From assembly GCA_002307185.1 (NCBI GenBank), contig DBTT01000007.1:1-27672 (forward strand): a stretch of DNA of 27,672 nucleotides, in the 5' to 3' direction. Position 1 is the first letter of the stretch. Each line of letters opens with the position of its first letter. Below are positions 6,987-13,904 of this stretch, in pieces. The DNA is from Bacteroidales bacterium UBA1309 (GTDB lineage: Bacteria; Bacteroidota; Bacteroidia; Bacteroidales; Dysgonomonadaceae). The position numbers and the translations under genes were made by a program. Under the pieces are notes generated by a model, which saw only the letters and a program-made list of their open reading frames with translations, searched no databases and was not told the DNA's origin.

Positions 6987-8243
6987 TTATCCCCGGATGA
7001 TTGCCACAGGATCTATTTTGGATGCTTTCCGGGCTGGAAGGTAGCCGGCCAGCAAGGTGGTCAACATCCCGAACAGTACTGCCAGGACAAAATCTTGGGT
7101 TTTGTACATAATGGGAAGTGTGGTCAATCCGGCTATTTTGAAGGGTACGAGGTTTATCAGTGTGGAGAGAACCACTCCCAGAATCAAACCCGAAACTGCA
7201 CCGAGCAAACCGATGATGGATGCTTGCATGAGAAAGATGGAAAGGATGTCTTTTCCTGAAAAACCCATCGCTTTCAGGATGGCAATCTCGCGGATCTTCT
7301 CGTTGATGGTCATGTTCATGATGTTGTAGATGCCAAATCCCGCTACCAGCAAAATTGTGAACGACACGGCAAAAGCAATGATGCTCCTCATCTGGGAAGC
7401 AGCCAAAAGCTGCTGGTTGGCATCCTGCCAGGTTTCGATGTTGTATTTGAGGCTTGGCTGCAGGGCGGCTTTCACACGGCTTGTCTCGTTCCGGTTGACA
7501 AGATTCACCATGATGTCGCTCGAATAGTCGGAGTTTTTACCAAGCAATTGGCGGGTAGTTCCGATATTCATGTATGCCTTCGACTTGTCCACATCTTTCA
7601 CCGACGTCTCTATAAGCCCGGCTACCGTGTAATTTTTGGATACGCCGTCCGAAGTGAGAATATTCACGTTGTCGTTCACCTTCACACCAAGATTTTGAGC
7701 CAGTACGAAACCCAATATCACCGAAGGCTTTTGATAGTTGAGCTCGCTCCATTTTCCCTCAATCACCTTCGCTGCCGACCCGAACATCCTGTCTTGCGTA
7801 TCGGCCTCGACCCCCGAAACCGTACCGTTGATCTTCTTTGCCCCACTCCGGAAAAATACGCTCACATTCAGTTGGGGAGTCATTTCAGAAATATCTTTCT
7901 GATGCTTCAGCACCGACATCACCTGAGCCGTGTTGCGGATGTTGTTTTCCGACTGTATGCTTTTTCTGTTGCGGATGTTTACCAGTGAATTTCCCCCGAA
8001 CATTGCGATCGCTGGATTATAAGTGTTTTGGTCGGTTTCATTGTTTATGCGGATGTGCGGCAGGTTGCTGAAAGCCAGGTCATCCTGCGTGCTGTTGACC
8101 CCGTTCATAAACGTATTCATGAAAATATACATCGACACGCCAAATGTCACACCTAGCATTGCCACCACTGTCTGCCATATTTTGGAGGTGAGGTGCACCG
8201 AAGCAATTTGGCTGTTGACCTTGTTCTTAGTTGCTTTTGCCAT
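6987..8243 (-). CDS. ABC transporter permease, MacB/FtsX type
   Basis: 418 residues with the MacB/LolC-type layout. One N-terminal membrane helix (TVVAMLGVTFGVSMYIFMNTF, about 30-50) is followed by a large periplasmic MacB_PCD domain (about 55-285) and then three C-terminal helices (IIAFAVSFTILLVAGFGIYNI at about 290-310, ASIIGLLGAVSGLILGVVLSTLI near 345-367, and FVLAVLFGMLTTLLAGYLPA near 383-402). The FtsX-family motifs KIREIAILKAMGFSGKDI and PARKASKIDPVAIIRG are present. Its start overlaps the end of the membrane-fusion gene by 17 bp, implying coupled translation. It probably acts as the mechanotransmitting inner-membrane part of a tripartite efflux or lipoprotein-handling machine. Confidence 0.94.
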   Translation of the reverse strand: MAKATKNKVNSQIASVHLTSKIWQTVVAMLGVTFGVSMYIFMNTFMNGVNSTQDDLAFSNLPHIRINNETDQNTYNPAIAMFGGNSLVNIRNRKSIQSENNIRNTAQVMSVLKHQKDISEMTPQLNVSVFFRSGAKKINGTVSGVEADTQDRMFGSAAKVIEGKWSELNYQKPSVILGFVLAQNLGVKVNDNVNILTSDGVSKNYTVAGLIETSVKDVDKSKAYMNIGTTRQLLGKNSDYSSDIMVNLVNRNETSRVKAALQPSLKYNIETWQDANQQLLAASQMRSIIAFAVSFTILLVAGFGIYNIMNMTINEKIREIAILKAMGFSGKDILSIFLMQASIIGLLGAVSGLILGVVLSTLINLVPFKIAGLTTLPIMYKTQDFVLAVLFGMLTTLLAGYLPARKASKIDPVAIIRG

Positions 8244-9333
8244 TGTTCCTGAATATTATTTTGTCAGTTTCTTTGAGTCCAGCCCTAATTTCCACCCATT
8301 CGGGGGTGACTATTCCTTTTTGTACGCTTCTCTGATTGCTTTCCCCTTTCACCTGCACCTTGTTCCCGTCAAGCAAGAATCTGCGCGGGATGACCAATGC
8401 TTGCTTTCTGGCAGCAATGATAATGTTTGCCTGCAATTGCGTCCCTTCGCGCAAGGCGGGAGTTTCCACATCGCACTTTGCTTCTACGATGAAGGATTGG
8501 TCTTCGTCGCTGAAAGCCGGGAAAATCCTGCAGACATGGGCCTTGTAACTTTTTCCCCGTTCGGTATTGAATTCGATGTAAACTTCCTGTCCCAGTCTGA
8601 CACGGGAAATATCATCCTCGGAAACCATCAGCTTGGCCAGATAGTCTCCCGAACCAATCTCGGCAAGCATTTCGCCGTTTTTCACCAAGTCGCCCTTTGC
8701 TTTCGGAGCGTTCAGCACTATTCCGTTATAAGGTGCCTGGAATACAGTTTGCTTGTTCCCTTCCTTCTGTGCGATATAGTTTGCCTTGGCATTCAGGGCT
8801 TCCACTTGCAGGCTTTTGCGGGTGTCGGCCATGTTGCTTTCGATCTGCCTGAGGTTCGACTTAGAATTTTCGTAAGCCAATTTCATCTTGTCCATTTCCG
8901 CTTTTGCAACGGCATGGGAGACATAGAGATTGTGGTAACGGACATATTGCACAGAATCGGTAGCTAGTTGATCCAAAGCCTGTAGTTGTTGTTGTTTGAG
9001 TTTTTGCCAAATTGGCGAATGGGGGGAATTGTTGCTGTCGGCATAGCGGTAGTTGGCAGACGCACCGGCCTCCATTGCTTGCTCGGTGTTATTTTCCAAA
9101 TTGAATAAAAGCTGGCCGGCCTTGACGGAATCGCCTTCTTTGATAAACGATTCGGTGAGGATGCCGGCAGTTTGGGAAGTGACGTGGTAGGTATCTTCCA
9201 TGATGACAGTGCCGCTTGCAAATACTGCATCCACAATGTCTTTGTGTTCAGGAGAAGTGACGTCGTCGCGGTTGCAGCTTGCCAAAAGCAGCAGGGCTGC
9301 TGTGCTGATTATTGATAATCTGTATGATTTCAT
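8227..9333 (-). CDS. Membrane-fusion (MacA/HlyD-like) lipoprotein
   Basis: 368 residues. The N-terminus is a lipoprotein signal with lipobox LLASC (Cys20), so it is anchored in a membrane by lipid. A split biotinyl-lipoyl-like domain is visible: TSQTAGILTESFIKEGDSVKAGQLLFNLE at about 52-80 and QTVFQAPYNGIVLNAPKAKGDLVKNGEML at about 200-228. They are separated by a helical hairpin of about 95-190 (KLKQQQLQALDQL and KSNLRQIESNMADTRKSLQ). Beta-barrel and membrane-proximal domains follow (RLGQEVYIEFNTERG, then LVIPRRFLLDGNKVQVKG). It would bridge the permease to the TolC-like channel. It overlaps the permease gene by 17 bp and follows the TolC-like gene by 82 bp, a gap that holds a short degenerate repeat. 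Confidence 0.93.
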   Translation of the reverse strand: MKSYRLSIISTAALLLLASCNRDDVTSPEHKDIVDAVFASGTVIMEDTYHVTSQTAGILTESFIKEGDSVKAGQLLFNLENNTEQAMEAGASANYRYADSNNSPHSPIWQKLKQQQLQALDQLATDSVQYVRYHNLYVSHAVAKAEMDKMKLAYENSKSNLRQIESNMADTRKSLQVEALNAKANYIAQKEGNKQTVFQAPYNGIVLNAPKAKGDLVKNGEMLAEIGSGDYLAKLMVSEDDISRVRLGQEVYIEFNTERGKSYKAHVCRIFPAFSDEDQSFIVEAKCDVETPALREGTQLQANIIIAARKQALVIPRRFLLDGNKVQVKGESNQRSVQKGIVTPEWVEIRAGLKETDKIIFRNNGKSN

Positions 9334-9340
9334 ATTTTTT

Positions 9341-9396
9341 TAATGTGCTAATGTGCCAATGAGAGAATTAGCAAATTCGTAATTTGTGAATTATAA
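9341..9396. repeat. Degenerate 8-bp-period AT-rich tandem repeat
   Basis: Reading the plus strand from 9341 in steps of 8 gives TAATGTGC, TAATGTGC, CAATGAGA, GAATTAGC, AAATTCGT, AATTTGTG, AATTATAA. The first two units are identical and later ones drift. Comparable TAATGTGC/AATTTGTG-like intergenic strings are, as I recall, frequent in Bacteroidota genomes. It fills the 82-bp space between the TolC-like and membrane-fusion genes. Confidence 0.5.
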
Positions 9397-9415
9397 ATCG
9401 TAAGTATTTACACAT

Positions 9416-10717
9416 CTATCTTCTTGCTTCCATCTCGGCCTGCACAACCCGAAACTGGGACGCATCGGTGAGGTATTGGTTCTGGATAGATAAATTCGCA
9501 TCGAAGGTGTTGAGATAATCGGAAAGGCCAGTCAGCCCCTCTTCGTATTTCCGAAGAGCCAAGGCCATGTTTTGCTCCGACAGCTTCAACTTCTCGAGGG
9601 TAATATTTGCCACCCGCAGGGCACTGTAATACCGTCTCCAAAGCTGCGAATCATTGATCTGGCTGTTGCGGATCGCTTCCTGATAGTTGTTCAGTGCCAT
9701 TTGCTTTTCGATTTTTGAAGCGTTGTATTTCGATTTGTTGGCAAAACCTGTAAAAATGGGAACGCTCACAGACAAGCCGACGTAGCTTAAGGGTTTCCAA
9801 TTGGAGCCGAAGGAAGGATCGATGTTGTCGCTATAATGATAAGATCCAAAATATCCTTTCAGGCTGATTTGTGGCAGAAAGGCCGAACGGGCGGCTTTCA
9901 TCTGGTAGTCGGAAACGCTCGCTTGATTCTTATAAACACCAGCCTCTTTGTCGGGCAGAAGGGAAAGTTGGTCTGCTTCAACAGGCGCGAATGCTTGTTT
10001 CTCAATAACTGAAACACTCACCGAATCGGGAATAGAAAGTACCGATTTCAGTTGCACTTGGCATTGGTCGAGATACAACTGCGCCCTGTCCAGCTGTTGC
10101 TGCACATCCTTCCGGTTGATTTCGGCCTGATTTACGGACAGCAAATCGACCAATCCTTCGCTGAATTTTTTATTTGTCAAGTCTTTTATAGAATCGGCTA
10201 CTGCCAGATTCTGTTTCCAAATATCAATTGCCTGTTGCGAAACCACCACTGCGTAATATGCCTGAACCGCCTGTTGCTTCAGCTGTTGCGCATAGTATGA
10301 CTCGCTGGATTCTTGTAGGTTGACCTGAGCGGATGCTGTCTTCGATTCGAACACGGAAGTCCAGTTCAGTAGATTATAGTTCACGTTGATCCCCGCCGTG
10401 TAGTTGTAATCCTTCCCAAATTTCAGGAAGACGGTTTCGCCCGGCTTTCCCATCAGTTCGCCCGGAACAGGAGTTTCCTGCACATGTATGTTGTATTGCC
10501 CGGAAGCCCCTGCCGAAATGTTCGGGAACAAAAAGGCGTTTGCCGTCCGCTTGTTCTGCTTGGTTTGCGTGGTCTTTAGTTGCTGCACCTTGTTTCCCGC
10601 ATTGTATTTGAGCGCAAAATCCTTGGTTTCGTCCGCCGAATGAAGAATGATTTGTGCATTGCCGGGAAAGGCGGATAGGCACGACAGGAACAGGAAGATC
10701 AAGCTCTGCCTATTCAT
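9416..10717 (-). CDS. TolC-family outer-membrane efflux protein
   Basis: 433 residues from the ATG at 10717 (MNRQSLIFLFLSCL). An upstream in-frame ATG at 10729 exists, but the 10717 start gives the classic ATGA overlap with the stop of the preceding DUF2147 gene. A signal peptide ends near residue 21 (FPGNAQ). Two OEP repeats are visible, about 30-215 and 235-430, each a long helical pair with strands: SAQVNLQESSESYYAQQLKQQAVQAYYAVV and DLTNKKFSEGLVDLLSVNQAEINR in the first, and RNSQINDSQLWRRYYSALRVANITLEKLKLSEQNMALALRKYEEGLTGLSDYLNTF in the second. It forms the outer-membrane duct of the tripartite pump encoded by the next three genes. Confidence 0.94.
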   Translation of the reverse strand: MNRQSLIFLFLSCLSAFPGNAQIILHSADETKDFALKYNAGNKVQQLKTTQTKQNKRTANAFLFPNISAGASGQYNIHVQETPVPGELMGKPGETVFLKFGKDYNYTAGINVNYNLLNWTSVFESKTASAQVNLQESSESYYAQQLKQQAVQAYYAVVVSQQAIDIWKQNLAVADSIKDLTNKKFSEGLVDLLSVNQAEINRKDVQQQLDRAQLYLDQCQVQLKSVLSIPDSVSVSVIEKQAFAPVEADQLSLLPDKEAGVYKNQASVSDYQMKAARSAFLPQISLKGYFGSYHYSDNIDPSFGSNWKPLSYVGLSVSVPIFTGFANKSKYNASKIEKQMALNNYQEAIRNSQINDSQLWRRYYSALRVANITLEKLKLSEQNMALALRKYEEGLTGLSDYLNTFDANLSIQNQYLTDASQFRVVQAEMEARR

Positions 10718-11139
10718 AACCTTGTCCATGTTTGGGTATTAGACATGAGCCCTTTTTTACCGGTGATCTCCAGCTTGTTGGCAGACAGTAGTTTTGCCGA
10801 ACCATCAACAAGCAGCCCGCGTTTAGGTGCATAGATTTTGCCGTTTTTGTAAAAACCGCTCTCGAATTGCAACCCGTAGATGATGACGGTGCCGACCAAT
10901 GGGTTTTTTCTCAATACTGGATTGGGATTCTTCACATCCAAAAGTGGTTGCCCATTTTTGTCTTTAGACTCTGCCATCCAGATTATTTTGGCGGAATAAG
11001 TTTCCGATCCCGAGAACTCGATTTTCATCGTCCGCTTTTCATTGATCCAAATGCCGTGGATCTTGTCACCCTGACTTTGGGAATAGGCTGCAAAGACCAG
11101 GCAAAATAGTAAGAGGAATGTCGTTGTCGTTTTTTTCAT
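10714..11139 (-). CDS. DUF2147-family exported protein
   Basis: 141 residues from the ATG at 11139 (MKKTTTTFLLLFCLVFAAYSQ, a good signal peptide); the frame extends upstream to 11166, but that would add nine residues before the signal and overlap the promoter. The mature domain shows DUF2147 features: an opening GIWINEKRTMKIEFSG, a lysine-rich beta strand, then LRKNPLVGTVIIYGLQFESGFYKNGKIYAPKRGLLVDGSAKL and a final LEITGKKGLMSNTQTWTRL. DUF2147 proteins are small lipocalin-like secreted domains of unknown role. It is the first gene of the efflux operon, overlapping the TolC-like gene by 4 bp, and has its own promoter plus LytTR-like repeats upstream, so it should be coregulated with the pump. 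Confidence 0.86.
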   Translation of the reverse strand: MKKTTTTFLLLFCLVFAAYSQSQGDKIHGIWINEKRTMKIEFSGSETYSAKIIWMAESKDKNGQPLLDVKNPNPVLRKNPLVGTVIIYGLQFESGFYKNGKIYAPKRGLLVDGSAKLLSANKLEITGKKGLMSNTQTWTRL

Positions 11140-11165
11140 AATTTTATGTCTCCTATTTCTTGACA

Positions 11166-11196
11166 CAAAATTATGGTAGTTAGTGATTTAGTCCAA
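11166..11196 (-). promoter_or_regulatory. Bacteroidota-type promoter of the DUF2147-efflux operon
   Basis: On the minus strand a perfect -7 box TAATTTTG lies at 11173-11166 and a TTG -33 element at 11196-11194, with 20 bp between them. Both match the Bacteroidota consensus in sequence and spacing. The predicted start is near 11160, leaving a leader of about 20 nt before the ATG at 11139. Confidence 0.65.
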
Positions 11197-11208
11197 GCTT
11201 GTTCTGCT

Positions 11209-11242
11209 TGAACTGAACAAAGAAAATGGTGAATTGAACAGA
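11209..11242 (-). promoter_or_regulatory. Candidate LytTR operator: two 13-bp direct repeats at 21-bp period
   Basis: Minus-strand TCTGTTCAATTCA (11242-11230) and TTTGTTCAGTTCA (11221-11209) agree at 11 of 13 positions and are exactly 21 bp apart, two helical turns. The nearer copy ends 12 bp upstream of the -33 element of the efflux operon. LytTR regulators such as AgrA and ComE bind pairs of short GTT-centred direct repeats separated by about 12 bp just upstream of a promoter, so the adjacent LytTR regulator is the obvious candidate ligand. The same stretch also contains TTGTTC/GAACAA arms (11199-11204 and 11215-11220 on the plus strand). Confidence 0.55.
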
Positions 11243-11259
11243 TCCTAGGTTGCTTTCTT

Positions 11260-12021
11260 TTAGCCTTCCATCCACTTCATGAATTCGGAAACTTTCAATC
11301 GGCTGACAACAAGCGATTCGGAAAGTTTGACAGTCGTTTTCACAACGACCTTCCGGTTGAAATAAGGTTGTATTTCCACGACAGCCTTCCTGTTGACCAA
11401 GGCTTGGCGGCTGATGCGGAAGAAATCGTCAGGATTAATCTCCTGTTCCAATTCGGATAATGGACGAAAGATGGCGTGCTTTTGATTGCTAAATGTGTAG
11501 GCATAAAGTACCTCGCCGGAGACAAAAAACACGGCAACTTCGGCTACTTGGAGAGGTATGAAATTTTCCCGAGATTGCAACAAAAGGGATTTACGGTAAT
11601 CTTTTTGGGGTTGGATCGATTGTTTAAACAAATCAAGCAGTGAAAAATCCCATTTCATCATCAGCCGGAATCCTTCCAATTTCTCAAATGCCATTTTGAC
11701 GTCCTCGCCCTTGACCGGTTTCAACAGATAATCGATACCGTTCGATTTGAATGCTTGCAAGGTGTATTCGTCGTAAGCCGTGCAGAAAATCACAGGGCTT
11801 TTCACTTCCACCTGCTTGAAAATTTCGAAGCTGAGGCCATCGGCCAACTGGATGTCGAGAAAGATGACATCGGGTATATTTTTCTCGTCGGAAAGAAAAT
11901 CCACCGCCGATTCGATGCTGTCCAAAACATCTTCCACCTGCGATGCAGGGCGAAGTTCGAGGATGATGGAGTGTAGCATCCGGGCTGTTTGAGGCTCGTC
12001 CTCAACAATCAGTATTTTCAT
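11260..12021 (-). CDS. LytTR-family response regulator
   Basis: 253 residues. The receiver domain (about 1-120) has the acidic pocket VEDE (Glu7, Asp8), phospho-acceptor Asp56 in VIFLDIQLADG, Thr81 in FCTAYDEYTLQAF, and Lys101 in DYLLKPV. The LytTR DNA-binding domain (about 145-250) shows KSLLLQSRENFIPLQVAEVAVFFVSGEVLYAYTF, LSELEQEINPDDFFRISRQALVNRKAVVEIQPYF and ESLVVSRLKVSEFMKWMEG. Its start overlaps the histidine kinase stop in an ATGA. The 120 bp after it hold a tandem repeat and promoter for the efflux operon, which is its likely target. Confidence 0.95.
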   Translation of the reverse strand: MKILIVEDEPQTARMLHSIILELRPASQVEDVLDSIESAVDFLSDEKNIPDVIFLDIQLADGLSFEIFKQVEVKSPVIFCTAYDEYTLQAFKSNGIDYLLKPVKGEDVKMAFEKLEGFRLMMKWDFSLLDLFKQSIQPQKDYRKSLLLQSRENFIPLQVAEVAVFFVSGEVLYAYTFSNQKHAIFRPLSELEQEINPDDFFRISRQALVNRKAVVEIQPYFNRKVVVKTTVKLSESLVVSRLKVSEFMKWMEG

Positions 12022-13055
12022 AAGTCCATTAATTTGAGCGTTACGCTATACCAGTCTTTGTCCATGGAAATGCAAATTCCCTCTTTCTCTCTCAAGAGGG
12101 CGTACCTTTTCTGTAGGTTGGAAAGTCCAAAGCCGGAATTCTCCTCTTTTGTCTGTTTGGGTTGCAAGTTGTTTTCCACAACCAATTTATTTTTCTCCGG
12201 AGTATGAATCCGGATGTGAAGCGGTTTGCTTTGCGATATGACATTGTGTTTGGTACAATTCTCAATCAATATTTGCAGGCTGAAGGTTGGTAAATAAAGC
12301 ATTTTAGCCTCATCGTCAATTTCAAATTGAATGTTCAACAGATGTTCGAAGCGGATCAAGAGCATGTAAATGTAGCTGTTGGCAAACTCCAGTTCTTCCT
12401 CAAGGGTCACCACATCTTTGTCCTTTTTTTGCAAAAGTTGCCTGAAAACTTCCGAAAGTTTCATCACGTATTCTTCTGAATTGGAGTCTTTCTGATGAAT
12501 CATCGATCGAAGCGTAGAAAGCGCATTGAAAAGAAAGTGCGGGTTCACTTGCTGGCGTAACAATTCAAATTGCGACAGTATATTTTGGGTTTTTAGCTGT
12601 TCGTTTTGCATCGCAACTTCTTGCGCCACACGGTTGCGGTAAAGCGCATATTGGACAAGGTTGATAAGTGCGGTACCAAACAATCCACGCCAGAAAATCA
12701 AGAAATAAGAGATCTGCTCCCTGTCCAAAATAGTTCCGTAAAAGGATTCGGAATTTTCGGAAAGGCATCTCCCCAGAATCGTGAAACAAAACAGGAGCAA
12801 TAAGTTGGTGGTAAATATCACACCGAAGGCCATCATTTTTTTGTTTCCCCTCCGGTAAATATATCTTTTGGCAAAGTAGGCACTGATGTACCAGCTTATC
12901 ATCAGAAAAGAAAATGTTAAAAACCACACTAGAAGGACTTTCTGCCAATTGAAATTCTCCCGCCGTTCAATATTATTCATAATATTCAACAACGGGACTA
13001 TGGCGGAAAAAAGGATTGCGATATACAAGTCGCTCGATTTCGATAGCTTTTTCAT
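12018..13055 (-). CDS. LytS/YehU-type sensor histidine kinase
   Basis: 345 residues. Four hydrophobic segments lie in the first 140 residues (YIAILFSAIVPLLNIM; VLLVWFLTFSFLMISWYISAYF; MMAFGVIFTTNLLLLFCFTIL; YFLIFWRGLFGTALINLVQYA), so sensing is probably within or close to the membrane; no large periplasmic domain is present. A His_kinase domain follows, with His173 in RQQVNPHFLFNALSTLRSM. The ATPase domain has an N-box-like LQILIENCTKHNVI and a G-box-like NSGFGLSNLQKRYALL. It phosphorylates the LytTR regulator encoded 4 bp overlapping downstream. A TATATTTG box lies just upstream of its ATG. Confidence 0.94.
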   Translation of the reverse strand: MKKLSKSSDLYIAILFSAIVPLLNIMNNIERRENFNWQKVLLVWFLTFSFLMISWYISAYFAKRYIYRRGNKKMMAFGVIFTTNLLLLFCFTILGRCLSENSESFYGTILDREQISYFLIFWRGLFGTALINLVQYALYRNRVAQEVAMQNEQLKTQNILSQFELLRQQVNPHFLFNALSTLRSMIHQKDSNSEEYVMKLSEVFRQLLQKKDKDVVTLEEELEFANSYIYMLLIRFEHLLNIQFEIDDEAKMLYLPTFSLQILIENCTKHNVISQSKPLHIRIHTPEKNKLVVENNLQPKQTKEENSGFGLSNLQKRYALLREKEGICISMDKDWYSVTLKLMDL

Positions 13056-13075
13056 TGGGTTGGTTCTTCTGGTTT

Positions 13076-13083
13076 CAAATATA
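13076..13083 (-). promoter_or_regulatory. -7 box (TATATTTG) upstream of the histidine kinase gene
   Basis: TATATTTG on the minus strand fits TAnnTTTG exactly and lies 20 bp before the ATG at 13055, leaving a short leader. No TTG element was seen at the right distance upstream, so the promoter may be weak or activator-dependent. Confidence 0.4.
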
Positions 13084-13122
13084 TTAAATTCTTTCGAGAA
13101 AAATCAGTAGTTATATGTGAAT

Positions 13123-13149
13123 AACGGAGCGGCTTGAAACCACTCCGTT
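13123..13149. terminator. Hairpin between the Spy-like and histidine kinase genes
   Basis: AACGGAGCGG (13123-13132) and CCACTCCGTT (13140-13149) form a 10-bp stem with one mismatch and a 7-nt loop. It lies about 70 bp beyond the Spy-like stop codon on the minus strand. The T run is on the plus-strand side only, so its use as a minus-strand terminator is uncertain. Confidence 0.45.
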
Positions 13150-13220
13150 TTGATGTATGCTTTCTAAGAATAAATAGAAATGGCATCCCGTTTTAATGAT
13201 AAAGTTAGTTTCTGTGGCTG

Positions 13221-13619
13221 TTAATTTTTCATCTGCTTGAATTGTTTGCGAATCTGCCGCTTCGTTTCGTCTGCCATTTTCTTGTATTCGGCGTATTGCT
13301 CCTTGTCCAACACTTTTTTGAATTCTTCGTCCTTCGCAGACAAAGAAGACTTCAGTTTTTTTGCTTTCGAAAGCTTGCTTTCAGGGCCTGCCAGCGTTTG
13401 TTCATTCATTTTCGCATACTTGAGGTTGATTTCCTGAACGGTTTTCAGTTGGCCGTCGTTCAGAGACAAACGTTCCTTCATCTTTTCGGTAATCATCGAG
13501 GCCCTCTCTTCCTGTGTTTTCATACTGTCCTGGGCAAAAAGGGAATTGGTTGTGGAACCCATTAGCAACAAACAAATAGCTGCCACATGCAGGAAGATTT
13601 TTTTTGAATTCGTTCTCAT
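13221..13619 (-). CDS. Spy/CpxP-like periplasmic protein
   Basis: 132 residues from the ATG at 13619; the open frame reaches 13706, but the 29 extra residues precede a clear signal peptide (MRTNSKKIFLHVAAICLLLMGSTTNSLFAQ) and cover a strong dyad. The mature protein is almost entirely helical and highly charged, with two LTxxQ-like motifs: LSLNDGQLKTVQEINLKYAKM and the later LSAKDEEFKKVLDKEQYAEYKKM. It ends in a lysine-rich RQIRKQFKQMKN. Spy and CpxP proteins are periplasmic chaperones or stress adaptors controlled by envelope-stress two-component systems. It sits upstream of the LytS/LytTR pair on the same strand but is separated by a hairpin and a new promoter box, so it may be a separate unit controlled through the dyad upstream. 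Confidence 0.78.
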   Translation of the reverse strand: MRTNSKKIFLHVAAICLLLMGSTTNSLFAQDSMKTQEERASMITEKMKERLSLNDGQLKTVQEINLKYAKMNEQTLAGPESKLSKAKKLKSSLSAKDEEFKKVLDKEQYAEYKKMADETKRQIRKQFKQMKN

Positions 13620-13636
13620 TTCGATCACAATTTTTA

Positions 13637-13663
13637 GTTGCATATTTTGTGCAAATATGCAAC
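13637..13663. promoter_or_regulatory. 27-bp perfect dyad upstream of the Spy-like gene
   Basis: GTTGCATATTT (13637-13647) and AAATATGCAAC (13653-13663) are perfect 11-bp inverted repeats separated by 5 bp. The right edge of the gene start (ATG at 13619) is only 17 bp away. The minus-strand reading contains CATATTTG, one base off the TAnnTTTG -7 consensus, so the dyad probably overlaps the promoter and is a good operator candidate. It could also fold as an RNA hairpin in the leader. Confidence 0.6.
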
Positions 13664-13789
13664 GCTTAGGTTCTTTATTAAAGAAGAAAATACCTGAACA
13701 GGTCATTCGGCTATCCTAAATGTACAAAACGAGGGGCTGGTTGATTTTAAAAGAAAATAAATATTATATCAGATATATTTTAAGTTTAG

Positions 13790-13809
13790 TTTTGAACGTA
13801 AGTTCAAAA
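13790..13809. promoter_or_regulatory. 20-bp inverted repeat, candidate operator of the DUF134 operon
   Basis: TTTTGAAC (13790-13797) and GTTCAAAA (13802-13809) are perfect inverted repeats around GTAA. The site starts on the predicted -33 TTTG and runs into the spacer ahead of the -7 box, so a bound protein would block or alter polymerase access. The spacing of TTGA and TCAA (8 bp) differs from the classical Fnr site (6 bp). Confidence 0.5.
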
Positions 13810-13824
13810 TATTTCATATATTTG
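13791..13824 (+). promoter_or_regulatory. Bacteroidota-type promoter of the DUF134 operon
   Basis: The -7 box TATATTTG (13817-13824) matches the consensus, and TTTG at 13791-13794 can serve as -33 with a 22-bp gap, slightly longer than the usual 19-21. The predicted start is near 13830, giving a leader of about 75 nt before the ATG at 13905. Confidence 0.6.
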
Positions 13825-13830
13825 CACTGT

Positions 13831-13845
13831 CATTCGAAACGAATG
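13831..13845 (+). promoter_or_regulatory. Short inverted repeat at the predicted transcript start
   Basis: CATTCG (13831-13836) and CGAATG (13840-13845) are perfect 6-bp arms around AAA. Placed at or just after the expected transcription start of the DUF134 operon, it would be either a 5'-terminal RNA hairpin or a second operator. Confidence 0.4.
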
Positions 13846-13904
13846 GTGTCGCTTTTTTGCTGCCTGCCTAAAAACAATAGCGTCAAATAGAATATCAAAC
13901 CAAT

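Noticed and set aside
8023..8967. 314-codon open frame on the plus strand
   Set aside because: It lies wholly opposite the start of the ABC permease and most of the membrane-fusion gene, whose lipobox, lipoyl and FtsX motifs are unambiguous; its translation shows no domain.
13790..13809. Fnr/Crp site over the DUF134 promoter
   Set aside because: The TTGA and TCAA half-sites are 8 bp apart rather than the 6 bp of the Fnr consensus, so I kept it only as an unspecified operator candidate.
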